Positions 43,519 through 54,053 of a stretch of 64,000 nucleotides of DNA are shown one piece after another. The notes beneath the pieces are model-generated. The model did no database searches, was not told the origin of the DNA, and was given only the letters and a program-made list of their open reading frames with translations. Position numbers and translations under genes: made by a program. Location: assembly GCF_045062745.1 (NCBI RefSeq), contig NZ_JBJGED010000003.1, positions 124,001 through 188,000 on the forward strand, read 5' to 3'. Every line of letters begins with the position of its first letter. Position 1 is the stretch's first letter. The DNA comes from Paenibacillus_AA sp045062745 (GTDB lineage Bacteria > Bacillota > Bacilli > Paenibacillales > NBRC-103111).

Positions 43519-45537
43519 ATGGGAAAGGCCTCGCCTAAAGAAAGAGAAGGCTTGAAGCTGGAGTTTGACGCGGCTCTGGGCCGTACGGGAATTCATGTTC
43601 TGGAGGAAGGCAGCCGAACGCCGGATTCGCAAGGACGGATCGCCAACTGTGCAGTCGAACTTCCAGAGTTTCAGATCGGGAGCTATTTTGCCCCTTTCCA
43701 AAAGTACGATCCGATCAAAACCCGCACGCAAGCGTGGCCGGACGGCTGCAATCGGATTCAGCCGCTGCCGGTCCGGGATTTCCGCGATCTCGCGGTCGGC
43801 GGCCTGTTCCTGCTGCTGCAGTTGAAGCAAGGGGGGTATATGGCGATCGCCACGTTGGTCGGCCCTCAAACTTACGCTTGGTTCGCAGAAGAGGAAGAAC
43901 GGCTCACTGTGCAGGCCGGCATCTTCGGAACCGGCGAAGTGTCTGGACCCGTGCCGCTGTGCGCCTGGGCCACCCACGAGAACCCTTATGAGGCGTCTCG
44001 CCTCGTTTGGCATACAGCGGCAGAGCATGTCGGATACTCGACCCGGATGCGGGAAGAGAAGCAGTATCCCGAGATTTTCAAATACTTGGGCTGGTGCAGC
44101 TGGGAGGAATACAAATTCGGTATCAGCGAGGACATCCTGCTCCAGGCGTGGGAGGGCATCGAGCGCTCCGAGCTGCCGATCCGATATTTTCTCGTGGATG
44201 ACGGACACCTGCATGCGGACGTCAAACGCCGGTTGATCAGCTTCAAGCCCGACGCGGAAAAATTCCCCAATGGCTGGGAACCGCTGATGGCGCGCAAACG
44301 CGAGGACGGGATCAAATGGATCGGACTGTGGTTGAACTTCAACGGCTATTGGAACGGGATCCACCCGGAGAACGAATTCGGGGAGCTGAACGCCCACTTG
44401 GAGCTCGTGAAGGAGTCGGCGATGCAGCCGAAGAAGCGGTTCCTGGATTCGTTTGCGTTCTACGACGCCTATATCCGGTCCGTACGCGAGGCGGGATTCG
44501 ATTTCATCAAAGTCGACAACCAGGCGCAGAACGTCCGGCTGAATGCCGGGACGGACAATGGGATCCGGCGGGCGGTGAACAACGCACAGGCGCTGGAAGC
44601 CGCGTCGGCCCGCCATACCGACGGGTTGATCAACTGCATGGCGCACAGCGCCGTCTGCGTGTTCAACACTCGGATCAGCGCCGTGACCCGCTGCAGCGAG
44701 GATTATGCGGTCGGCGATCTGGCGAGAGCCCGCAGGCACCTGCACAACTCCTACGGGAACATTCCGTGGATCGGGCAGACCGTATGGGGCGACCACGACA
44801 TGTTCCACTCGAACGACGGGGTATCGGGCAAAGTGATGGCCATCTCGAAGGCGATGTCCGGCGGGCCGATCTACGTGTCCGACAGTCCGGCCAACTTTGT
44901 CGCCGACAACGTGATGCCGCTGTGCTATCGCGATGGAGAGCTGCTGCGCCCGCTCGCCCCAGCGGCACCGCTGCGCGAGAGCCTGTTCACGGATCCTTTC
45001 GAAGGAGGGGAGCCGTATAGTGTCATCGCGCCGCTCGCGAATGAGTCCGCCGCCGTGGTCATCTATAACCTGACGGAGCCGGAAGTGACGGTACGAGGGG
45101 CGCTCACGGCCGAGCATTACGCGGAAGCGGGCTGCATGCTGCAGAAGGGGGAGACGCGTTGGTCCTTGCCTGCCGAGGGGCTGATCGCCTACGACTGGGA
45201 GCGTGGGCAGGCAGTCCGGCTGGCAGTCGGCGAAGAGATTCGCTACGAGCTGGATGGCTACGGCAACATTCTCTACCTCCTGACCCCGATCAAGAACGGC
45301 TGGTCGGTGATCGGGCGGACGGACAAATTCCTGTCGCCCGCGGCGGTTCACGTCATCGAGGCGTCCGAGGAAGAGTTGATCGTGCAAGTGAAGGAAGGCG
45401 GACCGTTCGCGGTCTGGAACGAGAAAGGGTCGATACAGGCGGAAGGTGTGACATTCGATTCGGAGGACGGGCGGCTGTGGACGGCCGATTTGCCGGACAA
45501 CGGCGGCAGCCTGGTACTGCGCATCCGGCGGAAGTAA
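43519..45537 (+). CDS. Raffinose-synthase/Sip1-type alpha-galactosidase-like glycosidase (GH36-related)
   Basis: A 672-residue glycosidase-like protein of the raffinose synthase/Sip1 group within clan GH-D. An N-terminal beta-sandwich (about 1-170) is followed by a TIM barrel. LGWCSWEEYKFGI opens it and IRYFLVDDGH carries the conserved Asp pair. The putative nucleophile Asp is in FDFIKVDNQAQ (residue about 333), and an HSAVCVF loop follows. A C-terminal beta domain ends the protein. It should hydrolyse or transfer alpha-galactosyl residues, but bacterial members are poorly tested. There is no signal peptide, so it is cytoplasmic. AGGAGA (43504-43509) precedes ATG 43519. Confidence 0.85.
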   Translation: MGKASPKEREGLKLEFDAALGRTGIHVLEEGSRTPDSQGRIANCAVELPEFQIGSYFAPFQKYDPIKTRTQAWPDGCNRIQPLPVRDFRDLAVGGLFLLLQLKQGGYMAIATLVGPQTYAWFAEEEERLTVQAGIFGTGEVSGPVPLCAWATHENPYEASRLVWHTAAEHVGYSTRMREEKQYPEIFKYLGWCSWEEYKFGISEDILLQAWEGIERSELPIRYFLVDDGHLHADVKRRLISFKPDAEKFPNGWEPLMARKREDGIKWIGLWLNFNGYWNGIHPENEFGELNAHLELVKESAMQPKKRFLDSFAFYDAYIRSVREAGFDFIKVDNQAQNVRLNAGTDNGIRRAVNNAQALEAASARHTDGLINCMAHSAVCVFNTRISAVTRCSEDYAVGDLARARRHLHNSYGNIPWIGQTVWGDHDMFHSNDGVSGKVMAISKAMSGGPIYVSDSPANFVADNVMPLCYRDGELLRPLAPAAPLRESLFTDPFEGGEPYSVIAPLANESAAVVIYNLTEPEVTVRGALTAEHYAEAGCMLQKGETRWSLPAEGLIAYDWERGQAVRLAVGEEIRYELDGYGNILYLLTPIKNGWSVIGRTDKFLSPAAVHVIEASEEELIVQVKEGGPFAVWNEKGSIQAEGVTFDSEDGRLWTADLPDNGGSLVLRIRRK

Positions 45538-45568
45538 GGATAAGCCATTAAGAAAGCGGGGGAATCGA

Positions 45569-48500
45569 TTGAATTCGGGAATGGGTTCGTGGTTGATTCG
45601 CAGACGGCTCAGCATGTTGGTGGTATTAACCCTGTTGTGCCAGTTGTTGTTATTGCCGGGTGGTACGTCCCGCGTACACGCCGCTCCAACGGATTTGCTG
45701 CTCATAGATAACGGGGACCCCCTGTATGCGGAAAATCCTGCCTGGAGCAACAGCAGCGTAAAAGGCTACAACGGAACTACGACGCGAGTGACGGGCGGAG
45801 TGGGCAACTATGCCACCTGGACGCCGGCCGCGGGCACCGTACAAGGCACTTATAAAGTTTCGATCTTCAAAGTAAAGCGCCCCACGTTAACCGACGACGC
45901 CAACGGGAAAATCGATGTTGTGCACAGCGGAACGACCTATACCCGATTCATCGATTTCACGCAAGGTACGTCGGAATGGGTGGAGCTCGGCACGTTCACG
46001 TTCAGCGGAGCAGGGAACGAATTCGTTAAAATGACGAAGATGTCCACCGTGAACGGAACGTTCATCCACGCCGATGCCGTCAAATTCGAGAAGGTGGCCG
46101 CCGGAAGCGACGCTTCCTTGACCGACCTGCAAGTAAACGGAGGGGGCGCGGCCCTGAGCCCTGCGTTCTCCCCCCAGGTTACAGCTTATACGACAACGGT
46201 AACGCCGCAGACGTCCTCCGTCAGCGTGACGGCCTCGGTGTACGACCTGGCTGCCAGCGTCCATGTGAACGGGACTGCAGTCGCGAGCGGCGTGCCTTCG
46301 CCGAGTATCCCCCTTGCAGTTGGGGACACGGCGATTCATGTCACGGTAACTGCGGCGGATGGAACGACGACGCGAGACTATACGATCACCGTCACACGTC
46401 CTCCTCAGGTGGACGCTTCGCTCCAGAGCTTGGTGCTTAGCGCAGGGACGCTGAGTCCGGCCTTCAGCCCCTCGGTTCTGAGCTACACGAGCGAGGTGGA
46501 GCTGCAGACCGACCGTCTGCGGGTGACCCCCACCGCCGTCGATCCGACTGCCGTCATCCGGGTGAACGGAACGGTCGTCCCGAACGGCTCCGAATCGTCC
46601 GATATTCCGCTTGCCGTAGGCAGCAATCCGATTGCCATCACCGTAACGGCTGCCACATACGGGGGAGGCCAGAGCGACGAGAAGAGCTACTCCATCCAGG
46701 TGACGCGGAAGGAGTTTAACACGATCCTCGTGGATTTCGGAGATCCCGGGTACATGGAGACCGGCTCCTGGACCACATCCAATACGGTGAGGGGGGTTGA
46801 TCGGTCGACAACGCGGTACTCGGCAGTCACGAACTCTACGATCACATGGAAGCCGAGTATGACGGCCGGCACGGCGAAGGTGTCGTTCTACAAAGTGAAC
46901 TGGCCGGACGGCGCCGACCCTAGAGTCAAGCTCGATATCGTGCACGGAGGCATCACCGATACGAAGTTCATCGATTTGACGCCGGCGACGGAAGGGTGGA
47001 TCGATCTCGGGACTTACACGTTCACAGGAGCGGGCAACGAGTACGTGCGCCTAACTCGCATTACGACGACCCCGGGCTATACGAGAGCCGATGCGGTCAA
47101 GTTCGAGGGAACGGTGCAGCGCAAACCTCCGGCTGAGGGCGCGCTTCGCACCCGCACGCTGCCGAATCTTCAGTATACCGAGCAGGGTATGATCGAGAAC
47201 GGCGACTATAAAGTTACGTTTTACAAGGCGGACTGGACGGGGGGCACGACGGTAGTCCGCGACGTCTATTATCGGGAGAACGGCGTATGGACGCCGATGA
47301 ATTCCGTGCCGGAGCGGCTTGAGGAGCAATGGGTCATTTTCGGCGGGTCCTTCGGGGAGCGGAGCAACTACTACGATTCGATGGACTACACTTGGGTTCT
47401 GTTCGACGGCTTCTCCATGCCCGACAGCCAGACGGTCGTACTGACCGACAGCCGCAATTCGAGCCAATACGACTTCAGCGTGACATGGTCGTTAGCCGGA
47501 TCGCGACCGGTTATCTCCTATGCGTATACACCCAAAACCAGCGGTAATTATGTAGTGGGCTATCAGTCGTTTACGACGGAGGACTTGGCCGATGTGAGCG
47601 AAGTGTTGAGCGGAGCCCGCAACCATGCCAAGATGGCCGGTACCGCCGAGTCCACCGGTCTGTGGGAGCTGACGGCACCTATGAGTCTGGTGGAGAAAAA
47701 GAACGGCGCTGGTAACCCGGTCACATACGGCCTGTACATCCCGGCCGAGCAGCTGCCGCTCACGTTCGAGCCGGACGGGACAGCGGGCAACCAAAGGCTC
47801 GGCATGAGCCTGATCAACAATGAGGGCAAAGTTCAGCCGATTTTGTACGCACCGCAGTTTGGAACGCACTCGCAGCTTACGGCTGGCAGCACATACCGGT
47901 TCAGCGTCGGCTTGTATGCCGAGCCGGGAGCGGTCTATGACGCCTATACCGACATTTTGCGCAACGAGTACGACTACACCGCCTACCGGGAGAATGTGAC
48001 TGGCGGATCGCTGACCGATGCGATGTTCAACATGATCGATCTGGTCAAGGTAGAGCCCGAGGGCGACGATTCCGTCAACTTCGTACCGTCCTTGAGCGGC
48101 TGGTGGAACCGGGCCAAAGGCTTCATCGATATCGAAAACCAGGATTCGATCCGCTCCGCGACGAGCTCCGTGCTGATGGGCGCGTACTACATGACCGGGG
48201 ACGATCAGCTCTACGATACGAGAGCGCTCCCTATGCTCGAGCACGGCGTATCCCGGAACGAACGCGGCTGGTCGCCGACGAAGAGCATGGTGTACACCGA
48301 CTCCTCGCTGTGGAAAATGGCGGCGGTCCCGTTCGACGTCTCGATGGTCTCGACGTTCTACGAGATGACGCGCGGTCAGAACGCCGGCTTATACGATCTG
48401 GGACTGGAGGAATATCAGTTCCGCAATCCGGATCAATTCGTCCGGGGACCGGTGATTCAACCGTTGATGACGTACCGAATGACCGGTGATCCAAAGTACT

Positions 48501-51500
48501 TGAACGAAGCGAAAGCGGCGGCCGATCAGTATATCGCCCAAGAAATCGATACGCCCGCTACGGTGGATCTCGGCCGCACGAACTTCTTTTATAACTACGG
48601 GAAGCTCTGGGTCGAAATTCTGGAGCTGTACGAGGAAACGAAAGAACCCAAATACTTGAATGCCGCCTACAAGGAAGCGAAGCGCTATGCCAGCATCTTC
48701 GTAGCCCGGCCGGTGCCGGACGGCTCGATCTCGATCCCGCAGCCGTCGCCGCCCCGGTACAGCCTCGCGTTCCGCTGGACGGACGAATATAAGTACCAAT
48801 ACCCGCGGACGAAGCTGCCTGAAGATGCGCCAGGCGGCCGGGTCGTGGACAGCTGGATCGTCTCCCCGAACGGCCTTACGTTCGAAGCGGGCGACACATC
48901 CGCCAACTATCGGTTGAACGCGCAGGAGGCGCCGTTCCTGCTCCGGATCGCGGAGTACACCGGCGATGAATTGCTGCGGGATATCGCGCACAATGCCGTT
49001 ATCGGCCGGTATACGAACTATCCGGGCTATTACTACAAGTCGCTGATCTCGAGCCAGACGGAGCCGGACTTCCCGCTGCTAGGTCCGAGCGAGGGCACGT
49101 CGATCTACTATCATCACGCGCCGGCGCAGCTCGGCCAGACGATGGATTACCTCGTCACCGAGCAGATGACCCGGTCGAACGGACAAATTTCGTTCCCGTT
49201 CGCCTTCGAGTCCGATTTCTTGTGGTTCAAATATCATGTCTACGGCAGCAAGCCGGGCACCTTCTATGGGAACCCGAACGTGTGGCTGTGGATGCCCAAA
49301 GGGATCCTCTCCACCAACAACAATCAACTTAACTGGATTACCGCCGAGAGCGGGAATAAGTTCTACATCAGCTTGGCGAACGAGTCCAAACAGCAGCAGC
49401 AGGCTACGGTTACGCTGAACCCGTCGATCATCGGTTTGGATCCGAACGCCTCGTATCCGGTGACGATCATTGCGGACAACGGCACGCCGACGCAGACGGT
49501 GATGCAGGGCGGCTCGATTCCGGTGACGGTATCGGCACGCGGCATTACGGCGATCATCGTGGACGGGATGAACATCCATGTCCCGCTGCACCAGACTCCG
49601 ACCGTGAAGGATACGTCCGAAGCGAGCTATTCCTTCGACACTTATAGCCCGATCGACGCGGTCAAAGGCATGCTGCTCGTGAAGCCGGATGAAACGTCCT
49701 ATAACGCGTACATCCAGGCGAAAACGACGAACCCGGCTACGCTGCATTACTCGCTCGACGGCGGAGCCACCTACACGACGCTCCCGGACACGATCTATCC
49801 CATGGAGTGGTCGGTCAGGGTGAACGATCTGTCCACGCCGTTCACGTATTACGTGGAGTCGGAAGGGATACGGACACAGGGCAGGACGCTGTACTTGCCG
49901 AACCATGTGTCGTCGATTCCTTCGCAGCCGCCTCAGCTCCCGGCGCCGCCGATGACGATCGTCGACAATGTCGATGCGGAGACGGAAGGCAGCTGGATGC
50001 GCAGCACGACGGCGAACGAGTACTACTTCGACAACTACGTGACCGCCCGGCCGATCGCCGGCGAGCCGACCAGCCGGCTGCGTTGGCGGCCCGCTCTTAC
50101 GGAGACCGGCAACTACAACGTGTACGTGAAGCTCCCGGTCGGAGGCATCAGTAACGCGACCGATGCGGTATTTACGGTTTATTACGACGGAGGCTCCAAA
50201 GCCTATACTCTGAACCAGAAAACAAGAAATGGCCAGTGGATCCTGCTCGGCAAGCACCCGTTCGCGGCGGGAACCTCCGGATACGTCGAAGTCACGAATC
50301 GGGCAACCGGCGTTGTGGTCGCGGATGCGGTTATGTGGGTGAACGAGAACGTGGTCCCAGCCTGGGATTCCGTCACACTGACGTCCGATAAGACCGTGTT
50401 GGAAAAAACGAAAACCGTTCAACTGTCCGTAACCGGCCTACTGAATACCGGGGTTGTCGGCGACCTGACCGGGGCTACGATCGAATACATCGTCGACCGC
50501 AGCGATCTGGTCAGCGTCGACGCTCAAGGCCGAATGACGCTGAACGGACTAGACGGCGTCGCCGACCAGGTGTCTGTGAAAGCCCGGGTTACGATAGGGG
50601 GCACCGTGCTCGAATCGAAGCCGATCCTCATCGGGCTGCGCGAGCTCACGATCATCGTCGATACGTTCGATACGGCTCATTATTCCGAGACCGGCACGTG
50701 GAGACTGAGCTCCCTGACGGGCTACAGCAAGGATGTGCGCAGCAAGTACACCGAGGAGCAGGGAGCGACCGCTACCTGGAGGCAGGATATCCCGGCCGGC
50801 AAGCTCGCCGTCTCGATCTACAAGATCGTCCGCTTCCCGGGCCCGGATACGCACGTTAAGGTTGAAGTGAAGCATGGCGGCGTTACGACTGTGTTTGATG
50901 TGGATGCGTCCGCCGGGGAGTCCGGCTGGCTCCCGCTCGGCGTATTCGATTTCACCGGCGATGGTACGGAATTTGTGAGAATGACGCGGGTTTCGCCGTC
51001 TTCCACGCCTGAATTGGGTGTGTTCACACGGGCCGACGCGGTGAAATTCGAGAGCTATTCCTTCACCGGCACGCTGACGAGTCCGGTGGTGCTCGATGCG
51101 GTTCCGATCGACTCCGGCTTCGAGCTGACGTTCAACCATCCGGTCGACCCCGCGACCGTGAACAGCAGTACGATGGCGATAAAAGCTGAGGGAGCGCAGG
51201 CAGCGGTCGAAGCCGTGGTGACGGTTAGCCCGGACGGCAAGAAGGTGACGCTTCAGCCGGCGCAGGCTCTCCAATATGCAACGAATTATCAATTAACGTT
51301 GGCCTCCGGTTTCGCGAGTGCGGAAGGAGTCGCCTTATCGCCTCTTGTCCGATCGGTGTATACTTTCCACACTTCGGAACAGCCGGTGACGCCCGTGACC
51401 GGGATCGCGGTCAGTCCGTCCGTCCTGCTTTTCCACTCGGCCAGCAGCCCTCAAGGGCTGTTGGCCTCCACCGTAACGCCGAAGGACGCTACCGACAGCC

Positions 51501-52153
51501 GCGTCGTCTGGTCGTCCAGCGACCCGAGCGTCGCCGCCGTTGACGCGGCGGGCCGAGTGACGGCTGTCGCCGACGGTACGGCCGTCATCACCGCCACGAC
51601 GGTCGATGGAGGGTTCACCTCCTCCTCGACCGTGACGGTCGACCGCACTGCCCCGACGGTGAGCGCGGCCATTCCGGCTGTCCTGCTGCAGACCGAGAGC
51701 TTGGCCGCCGAGATCGGGATCACCGATTCGCTGACCGGTGTAGCTAGCAAGGAAATCCGGTGGGACGGACAGCTTGTCGAGCGCTTGGAGCTGCCGCCGC
51801 TCAGTCAATCGCTTGGCGAGCATCAAGTGACCGTAACCGCCGTGGATGGGGCCGGCAACCTAGCAACCGTCACGTACACCGTAACCGTGACGCTCGATCT
51901 GGAGCACCTGGATGAGGCGGTCACGATCGGAAATACGAATGGCTGGATCGATAACGAAGTCCTTTATTCAAGATTGATGAACAAGATAGGGCAAGTGCAG
52001 GAAAGCCCAACTAGTCAAACCGTTCTGAACGGGCTGAATTCGCTTGAAAACGCGGTCCGCGCACTAAAAGGCAAGAAGCTCGACGACGCATTCAGCGACC
52101 TGCTGCTGACGGATATCGCTTTCCTGAAGCAGGCGGTTATCGCATCCGAATGA
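45569..52153 (+). CDS. Giant secreted multidomain protein with a putative toroid catalytic module
   Basis: A 2194-residue exported protein with a signal peptide (about 1-38). In order: golvesin/Xly-CBD-like module (about 45-178), two cadherin-like beta-sandwich domains (about 180-275, 283-383), a second golvesin-like module (about 386-515), a beta-rich part, a helical toroid-like region (about 800-1250; WNRAKGFIDIENQDSIRSAT, and YHHAPAQLGQTMDYLV near its end), two more golvesin-like modules (about 1465-1590, 1690-1830), an SbsA-type Ig domain, a BIG_2 domain (about 1940-2025), another Ig domain and a C-terminal FIMAH-like helical domain. The toroid region suggests a glycan lyase or glycosidase but no known family could be assigned. 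It is the only secreted depolymerase candidate in the locus. TTG 45569 with GGGGG upstream is used; ATG 45581 is possible. Confidence 0.83.
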   Translation: MNSGMGSWLIRRRLSMLVVLTLLCQLLLLPGGTSRVHAAPTDLLLIDNGDPLYAENPAWSNSSVKGYNGTTTRVTGGVGNYATWTPAAGTVQGTYKVSIFKVKRPTLTDDANGKIDVVHSGTTYTRFIDFTQGTSEWVELGTFTFSGAGNEFVKMTKMSTVNGTFIHADAVKFEKVAAGSDASLTDLQVNGGGAALSPAFSPQVTAYTTTVTPQTSSVSVTASVYDLAASVHVNGTAVASGVPSPSIPLAVGDTAIHVTVTAADGTTTRDYTITVTRPPQVDASLQSLVLSAGTLSPAFSPSVLSYTSEVELQTDRLRVTPTAVDPTAVIRVNGTVVPNGSESSDIPLAVGSNPIAITVTAATYGGGQSDEKSYSIQVTRKEFNTILVDFGDPGYMETGSWTTSNTVRGVDRSTTRYSAVTNSTITWKPSMTAGTAKVSFYKVNWPDGADPRVKLDIVHGGITDTKFIDLTPATEGWIDLGTYTFTGAGNEYVRLTRITTTPGYTRADAVKFEGTVQRKPPAEGALRTRTLPNLQYTEQGMIENGDYKVTFYKADWTGGTTVVRDVYYRENGVWTPMNSVPERLEEQWVIFGGSFGERSNYYDSMDYTWVLFDGFSMPDSQTVVLTDSRNSSQYDFSVTWSLAGSRPVISYAYTPKTSGNYVVGYQSFTTEDLADVSEVLSGARNHAKMAGTAESTGLWELTAPMSLVEKKNGAGNPVTYGLYIPAEQLPLTFEPDGTAGNQRLGMSLINNEGKVQPILYAPQFGTHSQLTAGSTYRFSVGLYAEPGAVYDAYTDILRNEYDYTAYRENVTGGSLTDAMFNMIDLVKVEPEGDDSVNFVPSLSGWWNRAKGFIDIENQDSIRSATSSVLMGAYYMTGDDQLYDTRALPMLEHGVSRNERGWSPTKSMVYTDSSLWKMAAVPFDVSMVSTFYEMTRGQNAGLYDLGLEEYQFRNPDQFVRGPVIQPLMTYRMTGDPKYLNEAKAAADQYIAQEIDTPATVDLGRTNFFYNYGKLWVEILELYEETKEPKYLNAAYKEAKRYASIFVARPVPDGSISIPQPSPPRYSLAFRWTDEYKYQYPRTKLPEDAPGGRVVDSWIVSPNGLTFEAGDTSANYRLNAQEAPFLLRIAEYTGDELLRDIAHNAVIGRYTNYPGYYYKSLISSQTEPDFPLLGPSEGTSIYYHHAPAQLGQTMDYLVTEQMTRSNGQISFPFAFESDFLWFKYHVYGSKPGTFYGNPNVWLWMPKGILSTNNNQLNWITAESGNKFYISLANESKQQQQATVTLNPSIIGLDPNASYPVTIIADNGTPTQTVMQGGSIPVTVSARGITAIIVDGMNIHVPLHQTPTVKDTSEASYSFDTYSPIDAVKGMLLVKPDETSYNAYIQAKTTNPATLHYSLDGGATYTTLPDTIYPMEWSVRVNDLSTPFTYYVESEGIRTQGRTLYLPNHVSSIPSQPPQLPAPPMTIVDNVDAETEGSWMRSTTANEYYFDNYVTARPIAGEPTSRLRWRPALTETGNYNVYVKLPVGGISNATDAVFTVYYDGGSKAYTLNQKTRNGQWILLGKHPFAAGTSGYVEVTNRATGVVVADAVMWVNENVVPAWDSVTLTSDKTVLEKTKTVQLSVTGLLNTGVVGDLTGATIEYIVDRSDLVSVDAQGRMTLNGLDGVADQVSVKARVTIGGTVLESKPILIGLRELTIIVDTFDTAHYSETGTWRLSSLTGYSKDVRSKYTEEQGATATWRQDIPAGKLAVSIYKIVRFPGPDTHVKVEVKHGGVTTVFDVDASAGESGWLPLGVFDFTGDGTEFVRMTRVSPSSTPELGVFTRADAVKFESYSFTGTLTSPVVLDAVPIDSGFELTFNHPVDPATVNSSTMAIKAEGAQAAVEAVVTVSPDGKKVTLQPAQALQYATNYQLTLASGFASAEGVALSPLVRSVYTFHTSEQPVTPVTGIAVSPSVLLFHSASSPQGLLASTVTPKDATDSRVVWSSSDPSVAAVDAAGRVTAVADGTAVITATTVDGGFTSSSTVTVDRTAPTVSAAIPAVLLQTESLAAEIGITDSLTGVASKEIRWDGQLVERLELPPLSQSLGEHQVTVTAVDGAGNLATVTYTVTVTLDLEHLDEAVTIGNTNGWIDNEVLYSRLMNKIGQVQESPTSQTVLNGLNSLENAVRALKGKKLDDAFSDLLLTDIAFLKQAVIASE

Positions 52154-52182
52154 AAACGAATAGAGAATAGGGTGGGGCAGAT

Positions 52183-53967
52183 ATGCATACGATGCAAACC
52201 GTCGTCAATATGGAGCAGTTCGGCTTGATCGATTCATCGGACGAAGCCGCGGTTCCGCAGGCGGGGGGCCGAGTCGGGAGCTCCGCGGCGGTAGATTCCA
52301 CGCTCGCTGTGGCGCGGGCGCTGGAGTATTGCCGGGATTTGGAGTATCCGGTGCTCGTGTTTCCGAAGGGGCGGTATCATTTTTGGCCGGACCGGGCTTT
52401 CGAGCAACAGCTGTTCATTTCCAACCACGATCAGGAGAAGCTGCGGCGGGCGGCGTTCCCGCTCATCTGGTTCGATTCCATTACGATCGACGGGCAAGGC
52501 TCGGAATTTATTTTCCACGGGTACATCACGCCGTTCATTGTCGACCATTCCCGCCATGTCGTGCTCCGCAATTTCAGCATCGACTGGGAGCAGCCGTTTT
52601 TGTTCCAGGGAACGGTCTTGGACGTGGGGGAGCAGTCGGTTGACGTGAAGCTGGACGAACCGTACGCCTACGAGATTGTGAACCGGAAACTGATTTTCGA
52701 AGGGGAAGGCTGGAAGCAGCCGGCCAAAGGCTTGATCGAGATGGATCCGGTCACTCAAGCTCCCGCTTACGGCAGCGGCGACTCGTTGAATTACGGGCAT
52801 TTCGCCAAGTTGGAGGTAGAAGAGGCGGTGGCGGGCACCGTCCGGTTCGTCGGTCCGATGAAGCGGAAGCCTAACCCCGGGGGCGTAATCATTATCCAAT
52901 GCGGCAAACGCGATGCCCCCGGCATTTTCGTCAAAGACAGCGAGGATGTTCAGGTGCAGGCGGTGAACGTCTATCATGCGGTGGGGATGGGGCTCATCGC
53001 GCAAAAGTCGGCCGACATCCGCCTGAACCGGTTCAACGTCATGCGCAGGCCGGGCTCGGGCCGACTGTTCTCCACGTTGGCGGACGCCACACACTTCGTT
53101 TACTGCCGCGGCACTGTCGAGATGGAGGATTGTCTGTTCGAGAATCAAATGGACGATCCGTCCAACGTACACGGGATTTATGCCCAGGTGGCGGAGAAGC
53201 TGGCGGATCATACCGTGCTCGTCAAGCTGGTGCATTTCCAGCAGGTCGGTGTGGAAGTAGCGTCGCCAGGCGATGTGATGGAATTCGTGGACAATGAATC
53301 GCTCGCTGCGTACGACAGGCTGACGGTCAAAGCGGTCAAGCGGTTAAACTCGCAATATACGTCCATCACGTTCGACCGGCCGCTTCCTGCAACGATGAAA
53401 GAGAAGGATGTGCTGGAGAATGTCAGCTGGTCGGCGGACTTCACGGTACGCCGGTGCACGGTGCGGGGCAATCGGGCGCGGGGATTTCTGATCACGACGC
53501 GAGGCCGAGTGCTGCTGGAGCACAATACGATCAGCACCCCGGGGACCGGGATCAAAATTTCCGGAGACGCGAACTATTGGTTCGAATCCGGCGCGGTGCG
53601 CGACATGACGATCCGGCATAACACATTCGTCGATTGCAATTATTGCTACCCGCAGTGGGGCAAGGCGGTGATCGACATCGACCCCGAGATCAAGGACCCC
53701 GCGCGGTTCGACGTGTGTTACCACCGGAATATCCGGATCGAGCACAATACGTTTCGCACGTTCAACCCGGCGATCGTTCGGGGGCACTCGGTGGACGGCT
53801 TGATCTTCCGCGGGAATACGATCGAACGGACGGAGACTTACCCGGCTACGGAAGACGAGCTACATGCGGTGCACTTAACCGCGTGTGAGAATGTGGTAAT
53901 GGAAGGGAACGTGTTTGTTCATGGCCCGGCCACGGCTTTGATCGGGAGTGAACGGGTGGAATTGTAA
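52183..53967 (+). CDS. GH110-like alpha-1,3-galactosidase (parallel beta-helix)
   Basis: A 594-residue right-handed beta-helix protein. The start QLFISNHDQEKLRRAAFPLI followed by ITIDGQGSEFIFHG, and the motif DATHFVYCRGTVEMEDCLFE then MDDPSNVHGIYAQ, fit the GH110 alpha-1,3-galactosidase pattern (blood-group-B-like or linear alpha-1,3-Gal). Conserved Asp residues of that motif are present. It lacks a signal peptide and so would act in the cytoplasm. With the GH36-related enzyme it implies alpha-galactose in the target glycan. GGTGGGGCAG precedes ATG 52183. A generic beta-helix enzyme is the alternative. Confidence 0.78.
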   Translation: MHTMQTVVNMEQFGLIDSSDEAAVPQAGGRVGSSAAVDSTLAVARALEYCRDLEYPVLVFPKGRYHFWPDRAFEQQLFISNHDQEKLRRAAFPLIWFDSITIDGQGSEFIFHGYITPFIVDHSRHVVLRNFSIDWEQPFLFQGTVLDVGEQSVDVKLDEPYAYEIVNRKLIFEGEGWKQPAKGLIEMDPVTQAPAYGSGDSLNYGHFAKLEVEEAVAGTVRFVGPMKRKPNPGGVIIIQCGKRDAPGIFVKDSEDVQVQAVNVYHAVGMGLIAQKSADIRLNRFNVMRRPGSGRLFSTLADATHFVYCRGTVEMEDCLFENQMDDPSNVHGIYAQVAEKLADHTVLVKLVHFQQVGVEVASPGDVMEFVDNESLAAYDRLTVKAVKRLNSQYTSITFDRPLPATMKEKDVLENVSWSADFTVRRCTVRGNRARGFLITTRGRVLLEHNTISTPGTGIKISGDANYWFESGAVRDMTIRHNTFVDCNYCYPQWGKAVIDIDPEIKDPARFDVCYHRNIRIEHNTFRTFNPAIVRGHSVDGLIFRGNTIERTETYPATEDELHAVHLTACENVVMEGNVFVHGPATALIGSERVEL

Positions 53968-53977
53968 GGGCTGGAAG

Positions 53978-54005
53978 AGGCTGTCGCGGATCGGCAGCCT
54001 TTTTG
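53978..54005 (+). terminator. Terminator after the GH110-like gene
   Basis: AGGCTGTCG (53978-53986) pairs with CGGCAGCCT (53992-54000), with one G-T pair, followed by TTTTG. Confidence 0.75.
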
Positions 54006-54053
54006 TTGGCCAATGTACGCTCAGCATGTAAGGGCGGCTGGCCGAAATAGGGA

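Noticed and set aside
43432..45750. A 772-codon minus-strand frame opposite the alpha-galactosidase
   Set aside because: Low-complexity Arg/Val/Pro-rich product; the plus-strand gene has clear family motifs.
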